Positions 26,364-33,333 of a DNA stretch of 55,362 bases are shown here, one piece after another. Origin of the DNA: Oscillospiraceae bacterium (lineage in GTDB: Bacteria > Bacillota > Clostridia > Oscillospirales > Acutalibacteraceae); assembly GCA_015065935.1 (NCBI GenBank), contig SVPI01000010.1, positions 1-55,362 of the forward strand. Reading direction: 5' to 3'. The translations under genes and the position numbers were made by a program. The stretch's first letter is position 1. The number at the start of each line of letters is the position of its first letter. The notes below the pieces were generated by a model, which saw only the letters and a program-made list of their open reading frames with translations, did no database searches and was not told the DNA's origin.

Positions 26364-27263
26364 ATGTATGATATAATTATTATTGGCGGCGGCCCTGCGG
26401 GGCTGACCGCCGCTGTATATGCCCGCAGGGCAAACAAGACTGTTCTTGTTATTGAAAAATCCACCTTCGGCGGTCAAATAACCTTTTCCCCCAAGGTTGA
26501 AAACATTCCCGGTTTTGCTCAGATAACCGGCAATGAATTTGCCGAAAAATTAGTTGAGCAGGCTCTAGGTTTAGAGGCTGAGGTTGAATGCGCCGAGGTG
26601 CTGTCTGTAAAGGACGGCGATATTAAAACCGTTGTGACCGACAGTGGCGAATTTCAGTGTAAGGCTCTTATTATCGCTACAGGCGCAAAACACCGTATGC
26701 TGGGCCTTGAAAAGGAAGAGCAAATGGTTGGAAACGGTATTTCCTTCTGCGCTGTTTGCGACGGCGCTTTTTATGAAGGCAAAACCGTTGCAGTTATCGG
26801 CGGTGGTAACTCTGCCCTTCAAGAGGCATTGCTTCTTGCCGAAACCTCAAAAAAGGTTTATGTTGTTCAAAACCTTGACTTCTTCACAGGGGAGGAAAAG
26901 CTTGTTGAGCAACTTAAAACAAAAAGCAATGTTGAAATCATTTTAGGAACAGTTGTTGAGGGCCTTGTAGGCGATGATGAGCTTACTGCTATTAACCTCT
27001 GCCGCGTAGCCGATAATGATAAATCAACCCTCAAAATTGACGGAATGTTTGTTGCTATCGGTTTAATTCCTCAAAATGAGGCGTTTGCCGATATAATTAA
27101 ACTAAATCAGTTCGGTTATGCCGAGGCCGATGAAACCTGTGTAACCACCGCAGAGGGCGTTTTCGTTGCCGGTGATTGCCGCTCAAAGGCTATCCGTCAG
27201 GTTGCTACCGCTGCGGCTGATGGTGCCGTTGCAGCACTTGCCGCTTGTAATTATATTGGATAA
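26364..27263 (+). CDS. trxB: Thioredoxin reductase
   Basis: FAD/NADPH enzyme that reduces a thioredoxin or glutaredoxin-like disulfide. 299 residues. FAD loop IIGGGPAGLTAAVYARRA at the start, redox-active CAVCDGAF near 130, NADPH-domain loop VIGGGNSALQEA, and the C-terminal FVAGDCRSKAIRQV that contacts FAD. It begins 12 bases after nrdD, so its likely partner is the glutaredoxin-like tail of NrdD. A strong terminator follows. Confidence 0.93.
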   Translation: MYDIIIIGGGPAGLTAAVYARRANKTVLVIEKSTFGGQITFSPKVENIPGFAQITGNEFAEKLVEQALGLEAEVECAEVLSVKDGDIKTVVTDSGEFQCKALIIATGAKHRMLGLEKEEQMVGNGISFCAVCDGAFYEGKTVAVIGGGNSALQEALLLAETSKKVYVVQNLDFFTGEEKLVEQLKTKSNVEIILGTVVEGLVGDDELTAINLCRVADNDKSTLKIDGMFVAIGLIPQNEAFADIIKLNQFGYAEADETCVTTAEGVFVAGDCRSKAIRQVATAAADGAVAALAACNYIG

Positions 27264-27283
27264 GAAAAAACTTTTATAATTAA

Positions 27284-27311
27284 AAAACCTCCCCTTTTGG
27301 GGAGGTTTTGT
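27284..27311. terminator. Bidirectional terminator between trxB and the convergent unknown gene
   Basis: AAAACCTCCCC-tttt-GGGGAGGTTTT hairpin, with outer AATTAA/TTAATT arms that extend the stem. Confidence 0.88.
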
Positions 27312-28504
27312 TAATTGAAAATGGAATAATATAATTTAAAATTATCTATAGAACGTTTTTTATGCTGTTGGCATAATGTTTCAAAATCTCTATTTAATTC
27401 ATCTAAAAGTTTTTTGTCCTCAGGTAATATTTCTAAATCATAAATTTTATGTAAATCGTAAAAAACATTTGTGATTATATAAAACAACATTTTTGATATT
27501 TCAAAATATTGCGCAATCGGATATAAAATACAATTTGCGCTTCCATGAACATACCCGTGACATACTTTGTAAAGAATTCTTAAATCATTTAAAGCATGAT
27601 AAAAATTATTATCGGCATCTCCCATCAAATAATCAAACAATCCATAAACTGTGTATCTTTTGCTGTTTACCACATTATACGCTGGCACGCTGTCAAGCCA
27701 ACCGAAATGCAAATATGCATTTCGGGATGCAGATTTATTTTTGTATAGCCTGTTTTCGTATAATTCGATAAATTCTTCAGGATATTTTTGACTACAACAT
27801 GATTGTTCTATTTCAAAAACAGCGAATTTAGCGTACGTTTTATAAGAATTGGGATGTTTGTTTATGATTGATAATTTTAAATATAGTTCAATCATTCCAC
27901 GACAAAGCGAATAAGCACTGTTTAAAAAAGAGTTTTCCATTAGTGTTAAAACCGAAAAACAACCTTTTATTATTTCGGTATAATCTTTAATGGGGCTAAA
28001 ATTAGAAGAATTTTTAGCAATTAAATTTACTAACTTTACGCTAAGTGTAAAAAGTTCACACGGAACAGGAAAAAACAAGAAATTATCTCCAGTAAATAAT
28101 TGTTCTTTACGAAAAAATTTGACACTTAAATCTTTAAGATAAACTTTTTCAGTCACTTCATTTGCGATTTGTTCTTGATAAATTTCGTCTTTTTCGTTTT
28201 TTTTGATTTTTTCTTGAGTTAAAAAAATGGAATGATGTCGATGGACGCCTATAATTAAGCGGCAAATATCATATTCGGCAGTTTCGTTTGTTCCTGTTAT
28301 TATTGATTTATTATCAAAATAATTATTGATAGGGTAAAGGCTTATAATATCCATTTGAATTTTTTCAAAAACTTTTGTTTTAATATTAATTAAAAAATTG
28401 CCGTTGATTTTGCCTTTAAAGAAATTTTTAATTTCTTTATTATGCTTTTTTATATAAGCATATCGACCAGTATTATCAGCGATTTTTGGTGGATTTATAT
28501 TCAT
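27311..28504 (-). CDS. Unknown AT-rich gene (397 aa)
   Basis: I do not recognise this protein. It has 397 mostly hydrophilic residues, rich in Lys, Asn, Tyr and Ile, with no signal peptide or clear membrane helix. The C-terminal two thirds look helical (MIELYLKLSIINKH, HALNDLRILYKVCHGYVHGS) and recall the DUF5677-like helical proteins that carry a Y-x-H-x-x segment; this is only a resemblance. Base composition is clearly more AT-rich than its neighbours, which suggests acquired DNA. It starts with ATG after AGGAGGTGG, has its own good promoter, and is a single-gene unit between two terminated regions. Confidence 0.75.
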   Translation of the reverse strand: MNINPPKIADNTGRYAYIKKHNKEIKNFFKGKINGNFLINIKTKVFEKIQMDIISLYPINNYFDNKSIITGTNETAEYDICRLIIGVHRHHSIFLTQEKIKKNEKDEIYQEQIANEVTEKVYLKDLSVKFFRKEQLFTGDNFLFFPVPCELFTLSVKLVNLIAKNSSNFSPIKDYTEIIKGCFSVLTLMENSFLNSAYSLCRGMIELYLKLSIINKHPNSYKTYAKFAVFEIEQSCCSQKYPEEFIELYENRLYKNKSASRNAYLHFGWLDSVPAYNVVNSKRYTVYGLFDYLMGDADNNFYHALNDLRILYKVCHGYVHGSANCILYPIAQYFEISKMLFYIITNVFYDLHKIYDLEILPEDKKLLDELNRDFETLCQQHKKRSIDNFKLYYSIFN

Positions 28505-28527
28505 GCAACCACCTCCTATTTTTTATA

Positions 28528-28556
28528 ATTATATCATATTTAAGAAAAATAAGCAA
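28528..28556 (-). promoter_or_regulatory. Promoter of the unknown AT-rich gene
   Basis: Minus strand: TTGCTT (28551-28556), 17 bases, TATAAT (28528-28533). Confidence 0.7.
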
Positions 28557-28573
28557 TAAAATGGCTTTTTATG

Positions 28574-28602
28574 TTGATAACAAAAAAGGATAATGATATA
28601 AT
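28574..28602 (+). promoter_or_regulatory. Promoter of the GNAT acetyltransferase gene
   Basis: TTGATA (28574-28579), 17 bases, TATAAT (28597-28602) with an extended TG. Confidence 0.7.
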
Positions 28603-28628
28603 TTATAAAAATTATAAGGGGAAAAACT

Positions 28629-29165
28629 ATGATATTCGAAACACAGCGCCTTATTCTTCGCCCTTGGAGAGAAGAGGATGCCGAAAATTTATTCTTTTAT
28701 GCCAAGGACCCCGACATTGGCTATCCTGCAGGCTGGCCTGCTCATACAAGCGTTCAAAACAGTAGAGAAATTATTAAAAAAGTTTTATCCGCCCCCGAAA
28801 CCTATGCTGTTTGTTTAAAAGAGGATGACAGGGCAATCGGCTCGGTCGGGCTTAAAATGGGCACCGCCACAGATTTAACTGATAGGGAAGACGAATGCGA
28901 GCTTGGTTACTGGATTGGCAAACCCTTTTGGGGACAAAGTCTTATTCCCGAAGCCGCGCGTGAAATCCTTCACCACGCCTTTGAAGAGCTAAAAATGCAA
29001 ACGATTTGGTGCGGTTATTATGATGGCAATCTGAAATCGCGTAGGGTGCAAGAAAAACTGGGATTTATCTATCACCATACTATCGAAAATGTAGAAGTTA
29101 CGCTTTTAAACGAAATCCGAAAAGGACACGTTATGGTGCTGAAAAGGGAAAATTTCTCGTTTTAA
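28629..29165 (+). CDS. GNAT-family N-acetyltransferase (RimJ/RimL-like)
   Basis: 178 residues. It starts FETQRLILRPWREEDAENL, the usual opening of the RimJ/RimL/Acetyltransf_3 group. It contains the acetyl-CoA-binding region CELGYWIGKPFWGQSLIPEA and the C-terminal NLKSRRVQEKLGF, where the family normally has N(x)aSxrvlEKlGF. Acceptor unknown: ribosomal protein N-terminus, amino acid or small molecule. Single-gene unit with its own promoter. Confidence 0.88.
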   Translation: MIFETQRLILRPWREEDAENLFFYAKDPDIGYPAGWPAHTSVQNSREIIKKVLSAPETYAVCLKEDDRAIGSVGLKMGTATDLTDREDECELGYWIGKPFWGQSLIPEAAREILHHAFEELKMQTIWCGYYDGNLKSRRVQEKLGFIYHHTIENVEVTLLNEIRKGHVMVLKRENFSF

Positions 29166-29180
29166 AATCCTTTATATTTG

Positions 29181-29209
29181 TTGAGAAAAATATGGAAATG
29201 TGATATAAT
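29181..29209 (+). promoter_or_regulatory. Promoter of the flavin-reductase/TipAS/ICMT group
   Basis: TTGAGA (29181-29186), 17 bases, TATAAT (29204-29209) with an extended TG. Confidence 0.7.
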
Positions 29210-29235
29210 TGTTAAAAAATCTAATGAGGTGTACT

Positions 29236-30162
29236 ATGAGTAGCTTTGAAAATTTAAGAATTGTAGATAATTTCTATCAGACGTCGTTGTTCTTTCCTAT
29301 GCCCACCGTAATTATCAGCACCCTTTGTGAGGATGGCTCCACAAATCTTGGCCCATATTCCTTGGTGCAGCCTTATTATGTTGCCGGTAAGGATTATTAT
29401 GCCATGCTGCTTTGCTGCAGAAATTCATCAAACACTGCGCAAAACATTTTGCGCAACGGTAAATGCGCCCTTAACTTTATCGATGACAAGCCCTCAACCT
29501 TTAAAGAGGCTGTCAAACTCTCCTGGCCCGGAGATAAACCAAGTGAAAAAATGCCAAAGTGCAAATTTAAACTTGAAAAAAGTCTTTTAGAGGAGGAAAC
29601 AGGAGAGGCCAGACCAATGGTTTTAACCGATGCCATTGAAGCTATTGAATGCACTTGGATGAGAGAGCTTGATGGAGCCGATAAGGATTTACCCGGTGAG
29701 CTTAACGGCTATGAGGCACCCTATCACGATTTTAACGGTATCACAAGCAAGTTCGGCGCGCACTTCATTTTGCGCATTGATAAAATTCTAATGAAGAAGA
29801 AATACCGTGATGCTATCATTAACGGTGTTCGTTCAAAGGATTTTCCCGCCCTTCCTGTTGACTACGGCTATCGCGATAGCAAAAACTTCTGGTTCCATAG
29901 AAAAACAAAAATGCGCGCTGAGCTTTTGCAAATGCGCCAGGCATCTCTTGAATCGGTGCGTTATGCTGCCGACCGTGTGGATGACAAGGTAAAATTCACC
30001 GATGATGCTCTTAAAACAGTTCTTGCCGTGCCGCGTGTTTTCCTCCCCCTTGTTCTTAAGGGCTGTGTTGATTGGGCTAAGGAAAACGGCGTTGAGCTTA
30101 TAACGCAGGAGCATATGCAAATCATTAACGATAAGCGTGCGAAAGAGAAGAATAAAAAGTAA
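29236..30162 (+). CDS. Flavin-reductase-like protein with C-terminal PCP-reductase-like domain
   Basis: 308 residues. The N-terminal part (about 1-190) looks like an FMN-binding split-barrel flavin reductase: PTVIISTLCEDGSTNLGPYS and CALNFIDDKP are the typical segments. The last 55 residues (FTDDALKTVLAVPRVFLPLV, then GVELITQEHM) resemble the small PCP_red domain also found in light-independent protochlorophyllide reductase subunits; this is by pattern, not alignment. The biological substrate is unknown; a redox role is likely. ATG at 29236 follows GAGGTG; the in-frame TTG at 29209 is unlikely. Its stop overlaps the start of the TipAS-like gene by one base. Confidence 0.75.
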   Translation: MSSFENLRIVDNFYQTSLFFPMPTVIISTLCEDGSTNLGPYSLVQPYYVAGKDYYAMLLCCRNSSNTAQNILRNGKCALNFIDDKPSTFKEAVKLSWPGDKPSEKMPKCKFKLEKSLLEEETGEARPMVLTDAIEAIECTWMRELDGADKDLPGELNGYEAPYHDFNGITSKFGAHFILRIDKILMKKKYRDAIINGVRSKDFPALPVDYGYRDSKNFWFHRKTKMRAELLQMRQASLESVRYAADRVDDKVKFTDDALKTVLAVPRVFLPLVLKGCVDWAKENGVELITQEHMQIINDKRAKEKNKK

Positions 30163-30533
30163 TGAAAAATTATGATTTAGAGGTTAAAGAGCGTTTTTGT
30201 GAAACCGGGGTTTACTCTGAGTACGCTAATAAAACTGCAAATTACACAAGTGAAAATTGGCAAAATGTGACCGAAGGGTTAAATGCAATATTTAATAAAT
30301 TTTCTGTATGTATGCAAAACGGCTACACTGCTCAATCAGCCAACGCCCAAGAGCTTGTAAAAGAACTTCAGCTTTTCATAACGGAAAATTTTTATACCTG
30401 CACTAGCGAAATTTTAACCGGTCTTGGTCAAATTTATGTTGCCGATGAACGGTTTAAAGAAAACATTGATAAGCAGGGAAGTGGAACCACAAAGTTTGTA
30501 AGTGAAGCAATTAAGACTTATTGCAGTAAATAG
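30162..30533 (+). CDS. Stand-alone TipAS-type domain protein
   Basis: 123 residues. The pattern DLEVKERFCETGVYSEYANK, the G-x-x-A-x-s-x-x-a-Q-E-L-V segment, GLGQIYVADERFKENID and the final KFVSEAIKTYC match the TipAS/albicidin-resistance globin-like fold, which normally forms the ligand-binding half of MerR-type regulators. No MerR DNA-binding half is present. A stand-alone TipAS domain may sequester a small molecule or sense it. It overlaps the flavin-reductase-like gene by one base, so the two are translationally coupled. The ligand is unknown. Confidence 0.75.
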   Translation: MKNYDLEVKERFCETGVYSEYANKTANYTSENWQNVTEGLNAIFNKFSVCMQNGYTAQSANAQELVKELQLFITENFYTCTSEILTGLGQIYVADERFKENIDKQGSGTTKFVSEAIKTYCSK

Positions 30534-30557
30534 AATCTATTTTTTGGGAGAATCACG

Positions 30558-31229
30558 ATGACCTTAAAATTGTTTATATCGGCAATAACAAAATTTATAT
30601 TAGGTGTGGCTTTAGTAACTCTACTCATATTCTTGCCCGCAGGCAGTTTGTCTTTTTTTAACGGTTGGCTACTTTTGGGGATTTTGTTTATACCGATGTT
30701 CTTTGCGGGAATTGTAATGATGCTCAAGAACCCTAATCTCTTAAAAAGCAGACTAAACGCAAAAGAGAAAAGGCAAGAACAAAGTCTTGTTGTAAAATTA
30801 AGCGGTCTTATGTTTTTGTTTGGGTTTGTTGTTGCAGGGCTTGGCTTTCGCTTTAAACTATACACCTTGCCGAAAGGTATTTCTATCGGTGCGGCAGTGG
30901 TGTTTCTGATAGCATACATTCTCTATGCCGAGGTTCTTAGAGAAAATACATATTTAAGCCGTACTATCGAAGTTCAGGAAAACCAAAAGGTAATAGATAC
31001 GGGGCTTTATGGAATTGTCAGACACCCAATGTATAGCATAACCTTGCTTTTGTTTTTATCAATGCCGTTAGTGCTCGGATCGTTATATTCGTTTTTGATT
31101 TTTCTCGCATATCCTTTTATCATAACAAAAAGGATTAAGGACGAGGAAAAACTCCTCGAAAAAGAACTCAACGGTTACCATGAGTATAAACAAAAAGTTA
31201 AATATCGCTTGATACCGTTTATTTGGTAA
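30558..31229 (+). CDS. Isoprenylcysteine carboxyl methyltransferase (ICMT)-family membrane protein
   Basis: 223 residues with about five transmembrane helices (near 10-30, 36-55, 80-97, 105-125, 160-185). The conserved C-terminal block GIVRHPMYSITLLLF plus EEKLLEKELNGYHEYKQKVKYRLIPF is the SAM-binding signature of the ICMT/PEMT-like family. Bacterial members methylate lipids or unknown small molecules, not CaaX proteins. It lies 24 bases after the TipAS gene and ends the operon. Confidence 0.82.
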   Translation: MTLKLFISAITKFILGVALVTLLIFLPAGSLSFFNGWLLLGILFIPMFFAGIVMMLKNPNLLKSRLNAKEKRQEQSLVVKLSGLMFLFGFVVAGLGFRFKLYTLPKGISIGAAVVFLIAYILYAEVLRENTYLSRTIEVQENQKVIDTGLYGIVRHPMYSITLLLFLSMPLVLGSLYSFLIFLAYPFIITKRIKDEEKLLEKELNGYHEYKQKVKYRLIPFIW

Positions 31230-31241
31230 AATTTGCTTTTA

Positions 31242-31279
31242 AGGAGATGTAAGACTTTGTGTCGTAACATCTCTTTTTT
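31242..31279 (+). terminator. Probable terminator after the ICMT-family gene
   Basis: AGGAGATGT pairs with ACATCTCTT across a 16-base loop and is followed by a T run. Confidence 0.6.
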
Positions 31280-31344
31280 AGAATAGCCAAAAGAAATAAC
31301 CTTAAATTATTTCCTTTAAAATAGCATTTCAGCGATTAGTTAAT

Positions 31345-31379
31345 AAAAAATTCCAAGAACAAAATGTTCTTGGAATTTT
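31345..31379 (-). terminator. Terminator of tRNA-Pro(UGG)
   Basis: Inverted repeat AAATTCCAAGAACA / TGTTCTTGGAATTT with T runs at the 3' side on the minus strand, directly behind the tRNA CCA end. Confidence 0.85.
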
Positions 31380-31455
31380 TGGTCGAGGTGACAGGACTCG
31401 AACCTGCGGCATCTTGCTCCCAAAGCAAGCGCCCTACCAACTGGGCGACACCTCG
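31380..31455 (-). tRNA. tRNA-Pro (anticodon UGG)
   Basis: A 76-nt cloverleaf. Acceptor stem CGAGGTG/CACCTCG, anticodon stem CTTGC/GCAAG with loop TTTGGGA (anticodon TGG), and an encoded CCA. It reads CCA/CCG/CCU proline codons. Confidence 0.96.
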
Positions 31456-31479
31456 ATAGTTAATTATTACGACCTGTCA

Positions 31480-31508
31480 ATTATATATAATTTTCGAAAT
31501 TTTGTCAA
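31480..31508 (-). promoter_or_regulatory. Promoter of tRNA-Pro(UGG)
   Basis: Minus strand: TTGACA (31503-31508), 17 bases, TATAAT (31480-31485). Confidence 0.8.
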
Positions 31509-31528
31509 TAGGTATACTAGGGTCTTTC

Positions 31529-32215
31529 CTAATTTTTTTGCCTTTTCTCCATTTGAAGCCAACTGACAAAACCGTATAAATCATTGATTAGAAACACGAC
31601 AAAGCAGATAACAACTCCAATATATGAGATTTTAATAAATGATGCCATTATCCAAAGGATTATAAGCACAACATCGTTTGCTGCATAAACCAAAGCAAAA
31701 TACGGACTTCGGCGAAAGGTTAAATATGCCGCGATAAAGCTTGTTGAAACCGAAAGTGTGCTGAAAAACATATTTGCAGTGTTAAAATAGTCTAAAATAA
31801 AATAAAAAACAAAAGTGACAAAAACAGTTAATAAAAGCAAAAAAAGGGATTCCTTAACGCTGATACTGTTAACCTTAACCTCGGATTTTTTGCCTTTGTA
31901 CGGATTTCTAAGCCAAGCAACAAGGGCAAAAACGGCCATTGGCATTGTCATTCCGAGATAGGTTATCATTTCGCCGTAGTAAAAGCAGGAAAAGGAAATA
32001 ATACCATAAAGAAAACTGAAAATAATCATCAAAATTTGTCCAAAAGGATTTCCTTTTGCATTGAAAATAAGAGAGGTAACACCGATTATTGATGCAAAAA
32101 GAGTTAATAAGTTTTCGCGGTCAAACATTATGAAGGCTGTGATAATCAACACAACTGAAGAACACCACAACACTTTTTCAAGCACGGAAAAATAGCCCAA
32201 GGCCTTTTTAAGCAC
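31529..32215 (-). CDS. pnuC: PnuC-family vitamin/nucleoside transporter
   Basis: Membrane facilitator of the PnuC family, which brings in nicotinamide riboside or, in related branches, thiamine, riboflavin or deoxynucleosides. 228 residues with about seven transmembrane helices. The C-terminal NDLYGFVSWLQMEKRQ is the family signature. The start is GTG at 32215, eight bases after GGAGG (TTTGGAGGAATTTGTTGTG). The exact substrate cannot be told from sequence. It has a strong promoter and a structured leader of about 105 bases, so it is probably controlled by an RNA element. Confidence 0.88.
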   Translation of the reverse strand: MLKKALGYFSVLEKVLWCSSVVLIITAFIMFDRENLLTLFASIIGVTSLIFNAKGNPFGQILMIIFSFLYGIISFSCFYYGEMITYLGMTMPMAVFALVAWLRNPYKGKKSEVKVNSISVKESLFLLLLTVFVTFVFYFILDYFNTANMFFSTLSVSTSFIAAYLTFRRSPYFALVYAANDVVLIILWIMASFIKISYIGVVICFVVFLINDLYGFVSWLQMEKRQKN

Positions 32216-32321
32216 AACAAATTCCTCCAAAAAAATTAGCACCCGAAACACATCTTCAAAGACCTAACGATGTGGTACGAATGCAACGCATTCTCTACCC
32301 GGTGGCAGATAATATTCAGTT
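32216..32321 (-). ncRNA. Structured 5' leader RNA of pnuC, class not recognised
   Basis: On the minus strand the leader can fold as a closing helix CACC/GGTG around two hairpins. The first is GGTA-GA-GAATGC-gtt-GCATTC-G-TACC. The second is CACATC (14-base loop) GATGTG. These are followed by GGGTGCTAATTTTTTT just before GGAGG. The arrangement suggests a three-way-junction regulatory RNA near the ribosome binding site. I compared it from memory with TPP, FMN, purine, NAD+, preQ1, THF, SAM and T-box elements and it fits none. Confidence 0.5.
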
Positions 32322-32328
32322 TGATTGT

Positions 32329-32357
32329 ATTTTATCATTAAAGTTCTATAAAGTCAA
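32329..32357 (-). promoter_or_regulatory. Promoter of pnuC
   Basis: Minus strand: TTGACT (32352-32357), 17 bases, TAAAAT (32329-32334) with an extended TG. Confidence 0.75.
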
Positions 32358-32364
32358 TATAAAG

Positions 32365-32399
32365 AAAAGCACCATCTTTCGATGATGCTTTTACTTTTG
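32365..32399. repeat. 35-bp direct repeat, copy 1 (terminator-like hairpin)
   Basis: This is identical over 35 bp to 33334-33368. The core is AAAAGCACCATC-tttc-GATGATGCTTTT, a terminator-like hairpin. The second copy lies immediately behind tRNA-Ser(GCU), so this copy looks like a duplicated tRNA terminator. The two copies bracket the orphan gene and the repeat array. Confidence 0.85.
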
Positions 32400-32437
32400 A
32401 AGGGGGTGCATTTTTAGGACAAGGGGGTGCAAATAAA

Positions 32438-32959
32438 TTACTGCAAATAATTGGGCGTACGATAAAACTTCACTTTATCATATTTGTAATCTTCTTGTAG
32501 TACGATAGCCACATCATCTGCATTCTCGATATAACGACCTTCCTCGAGGACTTTCCACTGCTTCGAATTCAGATCATATTCTTTAATAGATATCCATAGC
32601 CCACTCTGCGATTCCGACCGACAACAAGCGCGTTTAAATTCGTTGTGGTCGAAAACAAGAAATTCTGTACTAAAGTCTATATCGGCAAATTTCCTGTTTT
32701 TTACATAATCCATCAAGGCGGGGTATTTCCATATCATCGGTATTATTATAATCAGCGCAAAAGCTAAAGTCGATACGCCGGAAACGATAATGATCGAGAG
32801 TGGTAGCATAGCTATTGACCAATCATCGTGAGTATACTCTGAAAACTCTTTATCACCCAACAAACCATCCGTAGCATAGAAAACGATAAGCAGAATCGCC
32901 AAGCTAATTAACATTCCTACGAAACAAATTCTTGATTTTTTATTCTTGAAGTCAAACAT
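32438..32959 (-). CDS. Hypothetical membrane protein (173 aa)
   Basis: Not recognised. The N-terminus MFDFKNKKSR is basic. Two transmembrane segments (about 10-32 and 50-80, the second unusually long) are followed by a soluble domain of about 90 residues rich in charged and aromatic residues. Start ATG at 32959 after GAGGTGG; an upstream in-frame start would overlap this site. It is driven by a good extended promoter whose -35 overlaps the first copy of an AACGATTA repeat array. Downstream are two AGGGGGTGCA repeats (32401 and 32422). The location between duplicated tRNA-Ser sequences suggests acquired DNA. Confidence 0.7.
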   Translation of the reverse strand: MFDFKNKKSRICFVGMLISLAILLIVFYATDGLLGDKEFSEYTHDDWSIAMLPLSIIIVSGVSTLAFALIIIIPMIWKYPALMDYVKNRKFADIDFSTEFLVFDHNEFKRACCRSESQSGLWISIKEYDLNSKQWKVLEEGRYIENADDVAIVLQEDYKYDKVKFYRTPNYLQ

Positions 32960-32979
32960 TTTTCCACCACCTCGTTGAC

Positions 32980-33008
32980 AGTATAACATAAATGTTCTAA
33001 TCTTTCAA
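32980..33008 (-). promoter_or_regulatory. Promoter of the 173-aa membrane protein gene
   Basis: Minus strand: TTGAAA (33003-33008), 17 bases, TATACT (32980-32985) with an extended TG. The -35 overlaps the first AACGATTA unit. Confidence 0.7.
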
Positions 33009-33093
33009 CGATTACCGCCCGCAATTTAACGATTACCCCTATAAATCAACGATTATACCTACATTTTAACGATTATCAATCTTTCAACGATTT
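33007..33093. repeat. Array of five AACGATTA units with about 20-bp period
   Basis: AACGATTA occurs at 33007, 33028, 33048 and 33068, and AACGATTT at 33086. Spacings are 21, 20, 20 and 18 bp. Flanks are mostly TT or TC before and pyrimidines after; the sequences between units differ. The period equals two helical turns, so a protein would bind all units on one face. The array lies just upstream of the 173-aa gene promoter. Confidence 0.85.
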
Positions 33094-33165
33094 GAAGGAC
33101 ATCTAATTGGATGAATCATTGTTTATCCCGTTCATAAGTTTGAAAAATGCTGATTTTAGGCATAA

Positions 33166-33203
33166 AATAACCGTCATTCCGTTGTATCAGAATGACGGTT
33201 ATT
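33166..33203. terminator. Terminator-like hairpin in the non-coding stretch
   Basis: AATAACCGTCATTC / GAATGACGGTTATT with a 10-base loop, directly next to the partial tRNA-Ser copy. It resembles the terminators behind the real tRNAs here. Confidence 0.6.
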
Positions 33204-33204
33204 A

Positions 33205-33331
33205 TTTGGCGGAGAAGAGGAGACTCGCCCACTTCGCTTCGCTAGTGGCACGCACGCGGATAACAAAACAGTCCACCGGACTGTTTTTAACACTGCGTGT
33301 TTATCCTGTTCGAGTCTGTCTCCAAACAAAA
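33205..33331. repeat. tRNA-Ser 3'-end duplicate plus palindromic element; rest of the non-coding stretch 32960-33366
   Basis: 33205-33227 is an exact 23-bp copy of 33365-33387, that is the 3' acceptor and part of the T arm of tRNA-Ser(GCU). It is not followed by a tRNA body. Instead there is a set of nested inverted repeats: GACTCG/CGAGTC at the outside, GGATAA/TTATCC inside, and AAAACAGTCC-acc-GGACTGTTTT in the middle. It looks like a tRNA-associated palindromic mobile or remnant element. The stretch 32960-33366 has no protein gene that I can support. Confidence 0.65.
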
Positions 33332-33333
33332 CT

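Noticed and set aside
25758-26477. 239-residue minus-strand open frame
   Set aside because: Antisense to nrdD and trxB; it arises from the codon bias of those genes.
32216-32321. T-box or TPP riboswitch upstream of pnuC
   Set aside because: There is no T-box GGTGG sequence with a specifier stem in the transcribed strand, and the CTGAGA and the second conserved TPP block are missing.
33007-33093. CRISPR array
   Set aside because: Units are only eight bases and spacers about 12, far below CRISPR dimensions, and no cas genes are present.
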